Shown one piece after another: positions 19,425-29,231 of a stretch of 35,213 nt of DNA; the first letter of the stretch is position 1; every line of letters begins with the position of its first letter. The notes under the pieces are model-generated. The model was not told the origin of the DNA, searched no databases, and saw only the letters and a program-made list of their open reading frames with translations. The position numbers and the translations under genes were made by a program. The stretch lies in contig JAJPKH010000219.1 in assembly GCA_021323795.1 (NCBI GenBank), positions 1 through 35,213 on the forward strand. The letters run 5' to 3'. This stretch comes from Acidiferrobacteraceae bacterium. Lineage in GTDB: Bacteria > Pseudomonadota > Gammaproteobacteria > Acidiferrobacterales > Sulfurifustaceae.

Positions 19425-21983
19425 ATGGATAGCCCCCCCGGCGTAGATCGTCCCCCCGGCCTGTTCGACCGACTATCGGCCCATCTGCCCCGCAGACGGT
19501 GGCAATTGATCGTGGCCGCCTTGTTGGGGCTGCTGGCCACCGGCGTCATCGTCGTCGCGATGATCGCCTTGGCGCTGCTTCCCACGCTTCCTCCTATCAC
19601 TCAGCTGGCCGACGCCGAGCTCAAGGTGCCGTTGCGGGTCTACACGGCGGACGGCGAGCTGATCGCGGAGTTCGGCGAAGAGAAGCGCATTCCGGTAAAA
19701 ATCGACGCCGTGCCGCCGCAGCTCATACAAGCGATCCTCGCCGCCGAGGATCATAACTTTTATCAGCATCACGGCGTCGACATTCTCGGTCTGCTGCGCG
19801 CCACTTGGTACAACTTCCGCACGAAAAGCTCGGGCCAAGGCGGCAGCACCATAACGATGCAAGTGGCGCGGAATTTTTTCCTTAGTCCCGAGAAAACCTA
19901 TACCCGTAAGCTGAAGGAACTGCTGCTTGCGTTCAAAATTGAGCGCGAGCTCTCGAAGGATCAGATTCTCGAACTCTATATAAACAAGATTTTTCTGGGA
20001 CATCGCGCGTACGGCTTTGCCGCGGCGTCGCAGGTCTACTACGGAACGACGCTCGACAAGCTGACACTCCCCGAGATCGCAATGCTCGCCGGCTTGCCGA
20101 AGGCGCCTTCGCGGGACAATCCGCTCAGCAACCCGCGGAGCGCGCTGGAGCGCCGCGACTATGTGCTGCGGCACATGCAGAATATTGGCTACATCGACGA
20201 GGCGACGCTCGATCAAGCGATCAAAACGCCGTTGACCGCAAGTCGACATGTGGTCCGGTATTCACTCGATGCACCGTATGTCGCCGAGATGGTGCGGCAG
20301 TACATGTTCCAGACGTATGACGAAAAGGCGTACGCCGGCGGATTTCACGTCTACACCACGCTCCTAAGTAAGCATCAGCGCGCGGCCAATCAGGCACTGC
20401 GTCAAGCCTTGCTCGAATACGACCGGCGCCACGGTTACCGCGGGGCGGCGGCGCACGTTTCGCTGCACGAAGCCCCGGACATGGATCGGTTGGATGACGC
20501 GCTCAAGGACTACCGCGTGGTGGGCGATTTGCTGCCAGGGATCGTAACCGACGTGGCCGAACGGTCCGCGTCGGTTTACACCCAGGACGGAACGGTGGTC
20601 GAGATCGACTGGGCGGGTCTTTCGTGGGCGCGTCGATACGTGAATGAAAACACCCTCGGCCCGGTCCCCACAAACGCGGGCGACGTCTTACAACGCGGCG
20701 ACGTGGTTTACCTCGAACCGGTGGAAGAGGCAGCCGGCGGTTCGGAGCCGCGTTGGCGCTTGGCTCAGATCCCTTTGGTCGCTGGGGCACTCGTGTCGCT
20801 GCGTCCCAAGGACGGCGCGATTCTCGCTCTTACGGGCGGTTTTGACTTCTACCACACGAGCTTCAACAGGGCGACTCAGGCCGAGCGCCAGCCGGGATCC
20901 GGTCTGAAACCCTTCGTTTACGCGGCCGCCTTGGAAAAGGGCTTCACGCCCGCCAGCACGGTCAGCGGAGCTCCGATCGTCATCGAAGACGTAAACCTCG
21001 AAGATGAGTGGCGGCCGGAAAACTACACCCGCCAGTTTTTTGGCCCGACGCGTCTGCGCAAGGCGCTCGCGCTCTCGCTCAATCTCGTGTCCGTGCGTTT
21101 GGTGCGCGCTATCGGCCCCGCCTACGCCGCGCAGTACCTGACACGCTTCGGATTCGAAGCCGAAAAACTTCCGAAGAACCTTTCGATTGCGCTCGGCAAT
21201 GCCTCGGCTACACCGCTGCAAATGGTTTCCGCTTTCGCCGTGTTTGCGAACGGCGGCTCGCGTGTCCAGCCGTACTTCATCAGCCGCGTGGAGGATGGCC
21301 GCCACAATTTGTTGGAGCAGGCTAATCCACCCGTCGCGTGCTCGGATTGCGACGTCCCGCGCGATGACGGCGCTCGCAAAGTAACCCTTAATGCTTCCGA
21401 GCCAAAGGCAGCGGAAAAACCCGAGCCCTCTATAGCGCCCCGTGTGGTAAGCCCGCAAATCAGCTTCCTCATAACGAGCATGATGCAAGACGTGATTCGC
21501 GAGGGAACGGCAACCGCGGCGAAGGTGCTCGGCCGCAAAGATCTCGCCGGAAAAACCGGCACCACCGACGAATACCGCGACGCGTGGTTTTCGGGCTTCA
21601 ACAGCGACATCGTCGCTACCGCCTGGATTGGCTTCGATCAATCCACCCCGCTCGGTCGCGGAGAGGCGGGAGGGCGCGCCGCCCTACCGATGTGGATCAA
21701 CTATATGCGCGTGGCGCTCGAAGGAATTCCGGAAAAGCCGCTGATTCCACCGGAAGGAATCGTGAAGTCCTATATCGACATGGAATCCGGAGCGCGCGTA
21801 GCGGCGCTCGGTCCCAACACGATGGAAGAGTATTTTATCGAGGGCGCGGAAGGCGGAAATGCGGCAGGCGTGACGGAGACGACGCCGGCTTCCCTGGGCG
21901 GGGCAACGGTACAAACGGCCCCGCCGGCGTCCATTCCGCCCGCGCCGCCGGATGCCGAGAAACTTCGAGAGAAGCTCTTCTGA
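19425..21983 (+). CDS. mrcA: Penicillin-binding protein 1A (bifunctional transglycosylase/transpeptidase)
   Basis: 852 aa; GT51 motifs ILAAEDHNFYQHHGVD, GGSTITMQVARNFF; transpeptidase motifs RQPGSGLKPFVY, KTGTTDEYRDAWFSGF; diverges from pilM as expected. Confidence 0.96.
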   Translation: MDSPPGVDRPPGLFDRLSAHLPRRRWQLIVAALLGLLATGVIVVAMIALALLPTLPPITQLADAELKVPLRVYTADGELIAEFGEEKRIPVKIDAVPPQLIQAILAAEDHNFYQHHGVDILGLLRATWYNFRTKSSGQGGSTITMQVARNFFLSPEKTYTRKLKELLLAFKIERELSKDQILELYINKIFLGHRAYGFAAASQVYYGTTLDKLTLPEIAMLAGLPKAPSRDNPLSNPRSALERRDYVLRHMQNIGYIDEATLDQAIKTPLTASRHVVRYSLDAPYVAEMVRQYMFQTYDEKAYAGGFHVYTTLLSKHQRAANQALRQALLEYDRRHGYRGAAAHVSLHEAPDMDRLDDALKDYRVVGDLLPGIVTDVAERSASVYTQDGTVVEIDWAGLSWARRYVNENTLGPVPTNAGDVLQRGDVVYLEPVEEAAGGSEPRWRLAQIPLVAGALVSLRPKDGAILALTGGFDFYHTSFNRATQAERQPGSGLKPFVYAAALEKGFTPASTVSGAPIVIEDVNLEDEWRPENYTRQFFGPTRLRKALALSLNLVSVRLVRAIGPAYAAQYLTRFGFEAEKLPKNLSIALGNASATPLQMVSAFAVFANGGSRVQPYFISRVEDGRHNLLEQANPPVACSDCDVPRDDGARKVTLNASEPKAAEKPEPSIAPRVVSPQISFLITSMMQDVIREGTATAAKVLGRKDLAGKTGTTDEYRDAWFSGFNSDIVATAWIGFDQSTPLGRGEAGGRAALPMWINYMRVALEGIPEKPLIPPEGIVKSYIDMESGARVAALGPNTMEEYFIEGAEGGNAAGVTETTPASLGGATVQTAPPASIPPAPPDAEKLREKLF

Positions 21984-22612
21984 TGGGAGCTCGTTCAGGT
22001 GCGCGCCACGGCAAGGCGGCGGTGCGGGGAGAAGAGCAAAAACGCTTGCGCATCGCGACCGAGGCGGCGCGAATCATGGCAGAGGAGGGCGTGCGCGATT
22101 TCCAAATCGCCAAGCGCAAGGCGGCGGCGCGCTTGAACCTCTCGGAAATACGGCATCTGCCCGGCAACGAGGAAGTGCAAGCGGCGCTTTCCGAACATCT
22201 ACAGCTGTTTCATAACGCCGAGCTTGCCCGCAATACCCGGCGACTGCGCGAAATCGCCGTCGAAGCCATGCGATTTCTTTCGGCATTCGAGCCCCGTCTC
22301 GTGGGCGCGGTTTTGAGCGGCACGGTGACGCCGACCTCGGAAATCCAGCTCCACTTGAGCGCGGACTCCTCGGAACAAGTCGGATTATTTCTCCAGGAGC
22401 ATAAAATTCCTTACCGCCTTGGCGAACGCCGTGTCCGCTTCGGCGGCGATCGCTACAGGAATGTCGCCACCTACCACTTCACGGCCGATCAAGTGGCCGT
22501 GGAGCTTTGCGTATTCGACCCACGCGCGGCGCGAGAGGCGCCGCTCAGCCCCGTGGATGGGCGGCCGATGCGACGCGCTAATCTAAAAGAAATGGAAGAA
22601 CTGCTCGCTTGA
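21983..22612 (+). CDS. Conserved uncharacterised protein, possibly nucleotidyltransferase-like
   Basis: ATG at 21983 overlaps the mrcA stop (TGATG) and shares the frame of track ORF 21584..22612. MGARSGARHGKAAVRGEEQKRLRIATEAARIMAEEGVRDFQIAKRKAAARLNLSEIRHLPGNEEVQAAL...FEPRLVGAVLSGTVTPTSEIQLHLSADSSEQVGLFLQE...PLSPVDGRPMRRANLKEMEELLA. Confidence 0.8.
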   Translation: MGARSGARHGKAAVRGEEQKRLRIATEAARIMAEEGVRDFQIAKRKAAARLNLSEIRHLPGNEEVQAALSEHLQLFHNAELARNTRRLREIAVEAMRFLSAFEPRLVGAVLSGTVTPTSEIQLHLSADSSEQVGLFLQEHKIPYRLGERRVRFGGDRYRNVATYHFTADQVAVELCVFDPRAAREAPLSPVDGRPMRRANLKEMEELLA

Positions 22613-23638
22613 CTAGCCGGTGGATAGCTGCATCCCCACGCGGTTCCCGCCGGTGGCCTTGGCACTTTGAAGCGCCGCTTCCGCCGCCTTTAGAAAAGTC
22701 GCGGCGTCGGTCGATGGCTTGAACTGCGCGGCCCCGACCGACACCGTCAGCGACGGCAGAATGCTTTCATCGGACATGAGCACGACCGCTTCGCTTATCG
22801 CGTGCCGCACCCGTTCAGCCACCAGGCACGCGCCGGTCACGTCGGCCTCGGGTAAAACGACGGCAAACTGCGCCGGTCCATAACAGGCGATCAAATCCGT
22901 CGGCCGCACGCTGTTGATCAGCGTCTGCGCGACCGCATACCGGGCATGATCGCCGGCGGCATGGCCAAAGTCTTCCGTATATTTCGCGTAGCCGTCGATC
23001 TCCAAAAGCAGCAAACTGAGCGGTGCGTTACCCATGGCGCTGCGCGTGATTTGACGCGGCAGCATTGAGTCCAGCCACACGCGGTTGTGCAAACCGGTGC
23101 TTTCATCGAGCGTCGCGTGGCGCTTGTACGAGGTCTTGAGCTCCGCGCTCGCACCGATCGTTCCGCCGGTGCGAAGACGCTCCGCCAGGAGTGAGAGCCA
23201 ATTACGCGCCGTTTCATGCGAGGCGCCGATCAGCGCCCACGCGGTCTTACGGTCGACAACCAGCAAGCGCGTTGGCTCGGCGGCGGATACGGTCCAGTTG
23301 ACCACCGCTTCCTGCAGGAGAAACAGTTCACCGATGCTGTCACCCGCGGTGACAAACATGTCTGGAACCGTGGATGACGGATCCTGCATTTGCAGGCGGC
23401 CGCTCAGCACGAGATAGAGCGTCTGGCAGGATTCGCCGGCGCGCAGCAATACTTCACCGGTCGCCAGCACCCGGACGGGGCAGTCGGTTAGCAGCGGTAC
23501 GATCGTTTCCTGGTGCGCGCCTTTCAGTAAGGCGACACGTGCGAGCTCCTTCCGCGAAAACCGAATAGACGCCGACGCCCGGGCTTCACGGCGCAGATCG
23601 GCGAAACTCTTATTGGCGTGACTCATTACTTTGCTCAC
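22613..23638 (-). CDS. Cyclic-nucleotide-binding domain plus degenerate GGDEF domain protein
   Basis: N-terminal cNMP/CRP-like fold (TGEVLLRAGESCQTLYLVLSGRLQMQ...GDSIGELFLLQEA), C-terminal GGDEF-like domain (LDESTGLHNRVWLDSML, LLEIDGYAKYTEDFGHAAGD, RPTDLIACYGPAQFAVVLP). The start may be ATG at 23626. Confidence 0.85.
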   Translation of the reverse strand: MSKVMSHANKSFADLRREARASASIRFSRKELARVALLKGAHQETIVPLLTDCPVRVLATGEVLLRAGESCQTLYLVLSGRLQMQDPSSTVPDMFVTAGDSIGELFLLQEAVVNWTVSAAEPTRLLVVDRKTAWALIGASHETARNWLSLLAERLRTGGTIGASAELKTSYKRHATLDESTGLHNRVWLDSMLPRQITRSAMGNAPLSLLLLEIDGYAKYTEDFGHAAGDHARYAVAQTLINSVRPTDLIACYGPAQFAVVLPEADVTGACLVAERVRHAISEAVVLMSDESILPSLTVSVGAAQFKPSTDAATFLKAAEAALQSAKATGGNRVGMQLSTG

Positions 23639-23782
23639 GGGGTTATCGCGAGTTAAAGCAAGCTTGATGCCAGTGACGACTGGGAGGCGCGCCGTAAACC
23701 CGACGCCGAATAACGTGAAGCATCACTTCTCGGCGTAGCGGCGTGCCGGTAGAATCCGCCGTCCGTTTGTCGAAAAGACCAC

Positions 23783-25543
23783 TTGAAACACCATCTTGAG
23801 AGTCTGATCTCCCAGGCGCTGGGGAACCTAAGAAAGGAGGGCGTGCCGCTCCCCGATCCGCTCCCTGCTGTTGAAGTCGATCGCACCCGTGCCAAGGAGC
23901 ATGGCGATTTTGCCTGCAATATTGCGCTCAGCCTTGCCAAGGCGGCCGGCGTCAAACCGCGGGCGCTCGCGGAACGTATCGTCGCGGCTCTCTCGCCCTC
24001 CGAACAAATCGCTCGCATTGAAGTCGCCGGCCCCGGCTTCATCAATTTTTACTTGCGTCCCGACGCCTTGCATGACGTCGTGAACTCGATTTTGTCGCAA
24101 GGCTTTAATTACGGACGCAGTATGGTCGGCGCGGGTCGCCGGGTACAGGTGGAGTTCGTTTCGGCGAACCCGACGGGCCCGCTGCACGTCGGCCACGGCC
24201 GCGGCGCAGCCTACGGCGCCACGGTGGCGAACCTCCTCGACGCCGTCGGCTTCAAAGTACACCGCGAGTACTACGTGAACGACGCGGGACGCCAAATGGA
24301 CATCTTGGCAACGAGCGTATGGCTGCGTTATCTCGAACGCTGCGGCGAGACGTTTCAATTCCCGAGCAACGGCTACAAGGGCGAATATGTTTACGACATC
24401 GCCGAGACGCTGCGCCAAAAACGCGGCGACGCGTATCGCCAACCGTCCAGTATGGTATTCCCAGGGATTCCTGCGGACGAACCACAAGGCGGCGATAAGG
24501 AAAAACATATCGACGCTCTCATCGGCCGCGCGAAACAGTTGCTGGGCTCCCAACGCTACGGCGAGGTGTTCGATTTGGGACTGCAGGTGATCCTCGATGA
24601 CATCCGACAGGATCTGGAAGAATTCGGCGTCGTGTATGACCAATGGTTCTCGGAACGGTCGCTCACGCAAAACGGACTGGTCGACCGTGCGATCGAGCGG
24701 CTGAAGCAAAGCGGGCACGTTTACACGCGCGAAGGCGCGCTCTGGTTCCGTTCGACCGATTACGGCGACGAGAAAGACAGGGTGATCGTGCGCGAGAACG
24801 GTCAGAAGACCTATTTCGCTTCGGATATCGCCTACCACATGGACAAGTTCGACCGAAACTTCGACCGGGTCATCGATGTGTGGGGCGCGGATCATCATGG
24901 CTACGTGCCGCGCATCAAAGCCGCGCTTGCCGCGCTCGGCGACGATCCCGCCAAACTCGACGTGCTGCTGGTGCAATTCGCGATTCTTTACCGCGGCGGC
25001 GAGCGGGTGCAGATGTCCACGCGCTCGGGCGAATTCGTCACGTTGCGTGAACTGCGGCGCGAAGTCGGCAACGACGCGGCGCGTTTTTTCTATGTGCTAA
25101 GAAAATGCGAGCAGCACATGGACTTCGATCTGGATCTCGCCAAGTCGGAGTCGGCGGACAACCCGGTGTATTACGTCCAATACGCGCACGCGCGGGTGTG
25201 CAGCGTCTTCAAGCAAATGAAGGAAAAAGGCATCGCGCACGACCGCGAAAACGGCGACCGCCACTTGTCGCGGCTTTCCGAGGAGCACGAGAAGGGACTC
25301 ATCGGGCGACTCGCGCGATACCCGGAAGTGGTGGAGGCGGCGGCGCTCGCGCACGAGCCCCATCAGCTCGCCCATTTCCTGCGCGAAGTCGCCTACGATT
25401 TCCATACGTATTACAACTCGCATACGTTTTTGGTCGAGGAGCCGAACCTGCGCGACGCGCGGCTCAATCTGATCGAAGCGACCCGGCAGGTGATTGCCAA
25501 CGGTCTCGGCCTCCTCGGCGTGTCCGCGCCGCAGAGCATGTAG
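23783..25543 (+). CDS. argS: Arginyl-tRNA synthetase
   Basis: 586 aa; [30 protein letters not shown] (HIGH-type), [39 protein letters not shown]; probable TTG start. Confidence 0.97.
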   Translation: MKHHLESLISQALGNLRKEGVPLPDPLPAVEVDRTRAKEHGDFACNIALSLAKAAGVKPRALAERIVAALSPSEQIARIEVAGPGFINFYLRPDALHDVVNSILSQGFNYGRSMVGAGRRVQVEFVSANPTGPLHVGHGRGAAYGATVANLLDAVGFKVHREYYVNDAGRQMDILATSVWLRYLERCGETFQFPSNGYKGEYVYDIAETLRQKRGDAYRQPSSMVFPGIPADEPQGGDKEKHIDALIGRAKQLLGSQRYGEVFDLGLQVILDDIRQDLEEFGVVYDQWFSERSLTQNGLVDRAIERLKQSGHVYTREGALWFRSTDYGDEKDRVIVRENGQKTYFASDIAYHMDKFDRNFDRVIDVWGADHHGYVPRIKAALAALGDDPAKLDVLLVQFAILYRGGERVQMSTRSGEFVTLRELRREVGNDAARFFYVLRKCEQHMDFDLDLAKSESADNPVYYVQYAHARVCSVFKQMKEKGIAHDRENGDRHLSRLSEEHEKGLIGRLARYPEVVEAAALAHEPHQLAHFLREVAYDFHTYYNSHTFLVEEPNLRDARLNLIEATRQVIANGLGLLGVSAPQSM

Positions 25544-25546
25544 CGG

Positions 25547-26116
25547 ATGGCGCGCGCGCGGGCCGCAGCGAGAGGCGCGAAGAAGCGTTTGCCCGGCTGG
25601 GTCATTTTGCTGCTGGGGCTCGCGCTCGGTGTCGCCTCTGTTCTTATTACGCAGCTTGTTATCAAGCGCTCGGGCTCCAACGACGGGTTGGCGGGATTAT
25701 TCGCGGCGAAAGCGAAACGGGTCGAGCAGCAGCCGGCGAAACGCCCGGAGCCAGCCGTCGCCAGACCCAAGCTCGATTTCTATACCGTGCTGCCCGAAGT
25801 CGAAACCGTGCTGCCCGACCGTGGACGCGCCAAGCCGACCAAGGCCGAACGCCCGGAGGAGGGCGCGCGCTACATCCTGCAAGCCGGTTCGTTTGCAAAC
25901 TTTCAGGAAGCCGATCAGCTAAAGGCCAAGCTGGCGTTACAGGGACTACAGGCGCAAATCCAAAAGATCACAATCGAAGGCAGGGGAGAGTACTACCGGG
26001 TGCGTCTCGGCCCTTACGAAAGGCTGGAAGCTCTCGACGCGACGAGTCTGGAGCTGAATAAGCTCGGGTTGAAACCGATTCGCCTGAAGCTCAAGAAAGA
26101 CGCGGGCGCCGGATAA
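25547..26116 (+). CDS. SPOR-domain membrane protein (FtsN-like)
   Basis: 189 aa; N-terminal TM (GWVILLLGLALGVASVLI), linker, C-terminal SPOR repeat RYILQAGSFANFQEADQLKAKLALQGLQAQIQKITIEGRGEYYRVRLGPY. Confidence 0.9.
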   Translation: MARARAAARGAKKRLPGWVILLLGLALGVASVLITQLVIKRSGSNDGLAGLFAAKAKRVEQQPAKRPEPAVARPKLDFYTVLPEVETVLPDRGRAKPTKAERPEEGARYILQAGSFANFQEADQLKAKLALQGLQAQIQKITIEGRGEYYRVRLGPYERLEALDATSLELNKLGLKPIRLKLKKDAGAG

Positions 26117-26146
26117 GAGCGCCGTCCGCGACCGGCGCAACCCGCC

Positions 26147-28030
26147 TCAGTCCTCGAGATAGGTGTATCCCTCGAGACCCGCGCTCAGCTCTTTGAGGAA
26201 GCTCTCACGACGCTCGCGATCGAACCCGCTCGCGCGGTCGACTTTCTCGCGATAGGCCGCGAGCAAATCTTCCGGGTCGAAGTGCACGTAACGCAATACC
26301 GAGTCCACGGTGTCGCCGCGGCGGGGCGCGACCAGCGTATGACGACCGTCGGGCAGCAGCTCGACGTGGACCGAATCCGTATCACCGAAGAGATTGTGCA
26401 TGTCGCCGAGGATTTCCTGGTACGCGCCGACGAGAAAAATGCCAAGCAGGTACGGCTCGTTCCCGCGCGGCGCATGAAGCGGCAAAGTCGTGTCGACGCC
26501 TTCGGCGTTGACATAGAGATCGATACGTCCGTCCGAATCGCACGTGATGTCCTGTAATACGGCGCGGCGCGTCGGCGTCTCGCCCAGGCGATTCAACGGC
26601 ATCACGGGAAAGATCTGATCGATCGCCCAATGGTCCGGCATCGATTGAAACAGCGAGAAGTTGCAGAAGTACTTGTCCGCAAGCTTCTCGTTCAGCTCAT
26701 CGAGTACCTCCCGATGCGCCTTGGCGCCCGGCTCGAGCAGCTCGCGGACTTTCCGGCAAATGGCGAAATAGATCTGCTCGACGCGCGCACGCTCGGCCAA
26801 TGACAAGACGCCGTGATTGAACATGCCTTGGGCCTGCGAGAGGTAGTAAGCGCCGTCGTGATACGCCTCGATGGCCGAGCGATTGGAGATGTTGGCGTAG
26901 GCCTGCCACATGTCGCGAATCAACGGCGGCTCCTCCGGGCGCGCCGGCGGAAGCACGCCGGCGCCCGGCGCCTGCTCGCACTCGACCACATTCGTAATCA
27001 ACACCGCGTGATGCGCCGTGAGCGCCCGGCCGGACTCGCTCACGATGTCGGGATGCGGCAGGTCTTTTTCTTCGCAAATTTCCGCCAACGCGTACACGAT
27101 GTTGTTCGCGTATTCGCCCACGGAATAGTTCGTCGAGCAGAAGCTGCGCGAACGGGTACCCTCGTAGTCGACGCCGAGGCCGCCGCCGACGTTCACGACT
27201 TTGATATCCGCCCCGACGGCACGGAGCTCCGCGTAGTAACGCGCCGCCTCGCGCATGCCGGACTGGATGTGCTGCACGTTCGCGATCTGCGAACCCATAT
27301 GGAAGTGAATCATCTGCAGCGCGCCGACCAAACCCGCTTCACGCAGCCGCCCACAAGCTCGAAGCGCTTCGGACGCCGTGAGCCCGAACTTCGACTTCTC
27401 GCCTCCGGTGTTCTGCCATTTGCCGGCGCCGATCGAGGCCAGCCGCACGCGCAGTCCGAGAAGCGGCTCGATCCCGAGGCTCTTCGACTCCTGAATCACC
27501 AGCTCGAGCTCGGACAGCTTTTCCACGACGATATGCACCCGATGCCCGAGCGCCTTGCCAATAAGGGCGAGCCGCACGTATTCGCGGTCTTTGTAGCCGT
27601 TGCAGACGATGATGCCGTGCGGGCGCGACCGGGCGATGACGGCGAGGAGTTCCGGCTTCGAGCCGGCCTCGAGCCCGATCCGATCCCCGCCATGCTCGAG
27701 CAGCGCGTCGACCACGCTGCGCTGCTGGTTGACTTTTATCGGGTAGACCGCGGTGTAGCGACCACGAAACCCGCGTTCGGACGCCGCGGCGTCGAAGGCG
27801 CCGCAAAGTTCCTGCACCCGATGCTGCAGGATGCCGGAAAACCGCACCAGAACGGGCAGCGTCAGGTCGGCCGCCCGGAACTCGCGGGTCAGCTCGAAAA
27901 GATCGACGGTCTGCGGCGAATTTGGATCGGGCCGCGCGACGAGATGGCCGCGCTCATTGATGTCGAAGTAGCCGTTGCCCCAGTGGGCGATGTTATAAGC
28001 GTCGCGGGCTTTGGAGATGCTCCAGCTCAT
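26147..28030 (-). CDS. speA: Biosynthetic arginine decarboxylase
   Basis: 627 aa; YPIKVNQQRSVVDALLEHG (PLP lysine), FHMGSQIANVQHIQ, NVGGGLGVDYEGTRS, CDSDGRIDLYV. Confidence 0.96.
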   Translation of the reverse strand: MSWSISKARDAYNIAHWGNGYFDINERGHLVARPDPNSPQTVDLFELTREFRAADLTLPVLVRFSGILQHRVQELCGAFDAAASERGFRGRYTAVYPIKVNQQRSVVDALLEHGGDRIGLEAGSKPELLAVIARSRPHGIIVCNGYKDREYVRLALIGKALGHRVHIVVEKLSELELVIQESKSLGIEPLLGLRVRLASIGAGKWQNTGGEKSKFGLTASEALRACGRLREAGLVGALQMIHFHMGSQIANVQHIQSGMREAARYYAELRAVGADIKVVNVGGGLGVDYEGTRSRSFCSTNYSVGEYANNIVYALAEICEEKDLPHPDIVSESGRALTAHHAVLITNVVECEQAPGAGVLPPARPEEPPLIRDMWQAYANISNRSAIEAYHDGAYYLSQAQGMFNHGVLSLAERARVEQIYFAICRKVRELLEPGAKAHREVLDELNEKLADKYFCNFSLFQSMPDHWAIDQIFPVMPLNRLGETPTRRAVLQDITCDSDGRIDLYVNAEGVDTTLPLHAPRGNEPYLLGIFLVGAYQEILGDMHNLFGDTDSVHVELLPDGRHTLVAPRRGDTVDSVLRYVHFDPEDLLAAYREKVDRASGFDRERRESFLKELSAGLEGYTYLED

Positions 28031-28304
28031 GGGTGGCGTCGGTTTAGCGAAGGCGAAATTATGGAGTAAATCGCACCGCGAATAAAACGTTCAGTAAAGT
28101 GCAAAGACAAATTTTCGGCGGATTCGCTTCTTGGTTGTCATGCATACACGAACCCGACGCTCCGAAGCGCGAACGCGGGCCGCCCCGACATCCCGTCTCT
28201 CGCCATATCAGTACGGCGCGAGACGCGGCGAACCCGCCCGACCTTTTGCTTCGGCATGCGCTTCGGTATCGTGACGCCTTTCATCGGAACGCTGGCAAAA
28301 AGAA

Positions 28305-29156
28305 ATGGCACTCGACCACACGTGGTACACCGAACAATGGGCCGAACAAGGCGCGGCGATCTCGCTCAAGATCCGTGACAAGGTGCACGACGAACAATCG
28401 ACCTATCAGCGCATCGAGATTTACGAGACCGAGACTTTCGGCACGCTCATGACGCTCGACGGGCTCGTGATGGTGACGGACCGCGACAACTTCATTTATC
28501 ACGAGATGATGTCGCACCCGGCGCTGTTCACCCATCCGAATCCCCGGCGCGTGTTGATCATCGGCGGCGGCGATTGCAGCACGCTGCGAGAGGTTTTGAA
28601 GCACTCCACCGTGGAACTCGCGGAGCAGGTGGAGCTCGACGAGCGCGTCACGCGCGTCGCCGAAAAGTTCTTTCCCGATCTTTGCGCGTCCAACGACGAC
28701 CCGCGCGCGCGGCTGCACTTTGCCGACGGCATCGAATGGGTCGCGCGCGCCGCGCCGGGCTCTTACGACGTCATCATCATCGACTCCACGGACCCGGTCG
28801 GCCCCGCGGCCGGTTTGTTCTCGGAGACTTTCTACCGCGACTGCCTGCGGGCGCTCGGCAAGGACGGCATCGTGGTCGGTCAGAGCGAATCGCCGTTATT
28901 TCACGCGGAACTGATACGCTCCGTGCACCGCGCCCTGCGTTCGGCGGGTTTTCGCGACGTCCTGACGCTCAACTTTCCCCAATGCACCTACCCGTCCGGA
29001 TGGTGGAGCGCGACACTCGCAGGCAACGGCCGCCCGCTCGCTACATTTCGTGAAGACGACGTCGCGGCCAAACGCGTTTCGACGCGCTACTACAACCGCG
29101 CTATTCACACCGCCGCGCGCGCGGCTCCGCAGTTCCTCGACGAATTGTTACGCTAG
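28305..29156 (+). CDS. speE: Spermidine synthase (polyamine aminopropyltransferase)
   Basis: 283 aa; YQRIEIYETETFGTLMTLDGLVMVTDRDNFIYHEMMSHPAL, VLIIGGGDCSTLREVLKH, IIIDSTDPVGPAAGLFSETFY. Confidence 0.96.
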   Translation: MALDHTWYTEQWAEQGAAISLKIRDKVHDEQSTYQRIEIYETETFGTLMTLDGLVMVTDRDNFIYHEMMSHPALFTHPNPRRVLIIGGGDCSTLREVLKHSTVELAEQVELDERVTRVAEKFFPDLCASNDDPRARLHFADGIEWVARAAPGSYDVIIIDSTDPVGPAAGLFSETFYRDCLRALGKDGIVVGQSESPLFHAELIRSVHRALRSAGFRDVLTLNFPQCTYPSGWWSATLAGNGRPLATFREDDVAAKRVSTRYYNRAIHTAARAAPQFLDELLR

Positions 29157-29174
29157 GACGGCAGAGATGCGGCA

Positions 29175-29203
29175 ATAAAAAAGCGGGCGCCCGCAGGCGC
29201 CCG
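29175..29203 (-). terminator. Rho-independent terminator for the glnK-amtB transcript
   Basis: Stem CGGGCGCC (29184-29191)/GGCGCCCG (29196-29203), loop CGCA, followed on the minus strand by a T-rich tract (aataaaaaa on plus). Confidence 0.85.
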
Positions 29204-29231
29204 AACCAGCTTGCTTGCAACTACGTGCCCA

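Noticed and set aside
20688-21641. 317-aa minus-strand ORF antisense to mrcA
   Set aside because: Shadow ORF opposite the PBP1A transpeptidase domain.
23828-24976. 382-aa minus-strand ORF antisense to argS
   Set aside because: Shadow ORF opposite conserved ArgS coding sequence.
26117-26146. GC-rich inverted repeat GCGCCG...CGGCGC between the SPOR gene and speA as a terminator
   Set aside because: Short stem without a U-tract on either strand; not convincing.
26813-28069. 418-aa plus-strand ORF antisense to speA
   Set aside because: Shadow ORF opposite clear SpeA motifs; no recognisable domain.
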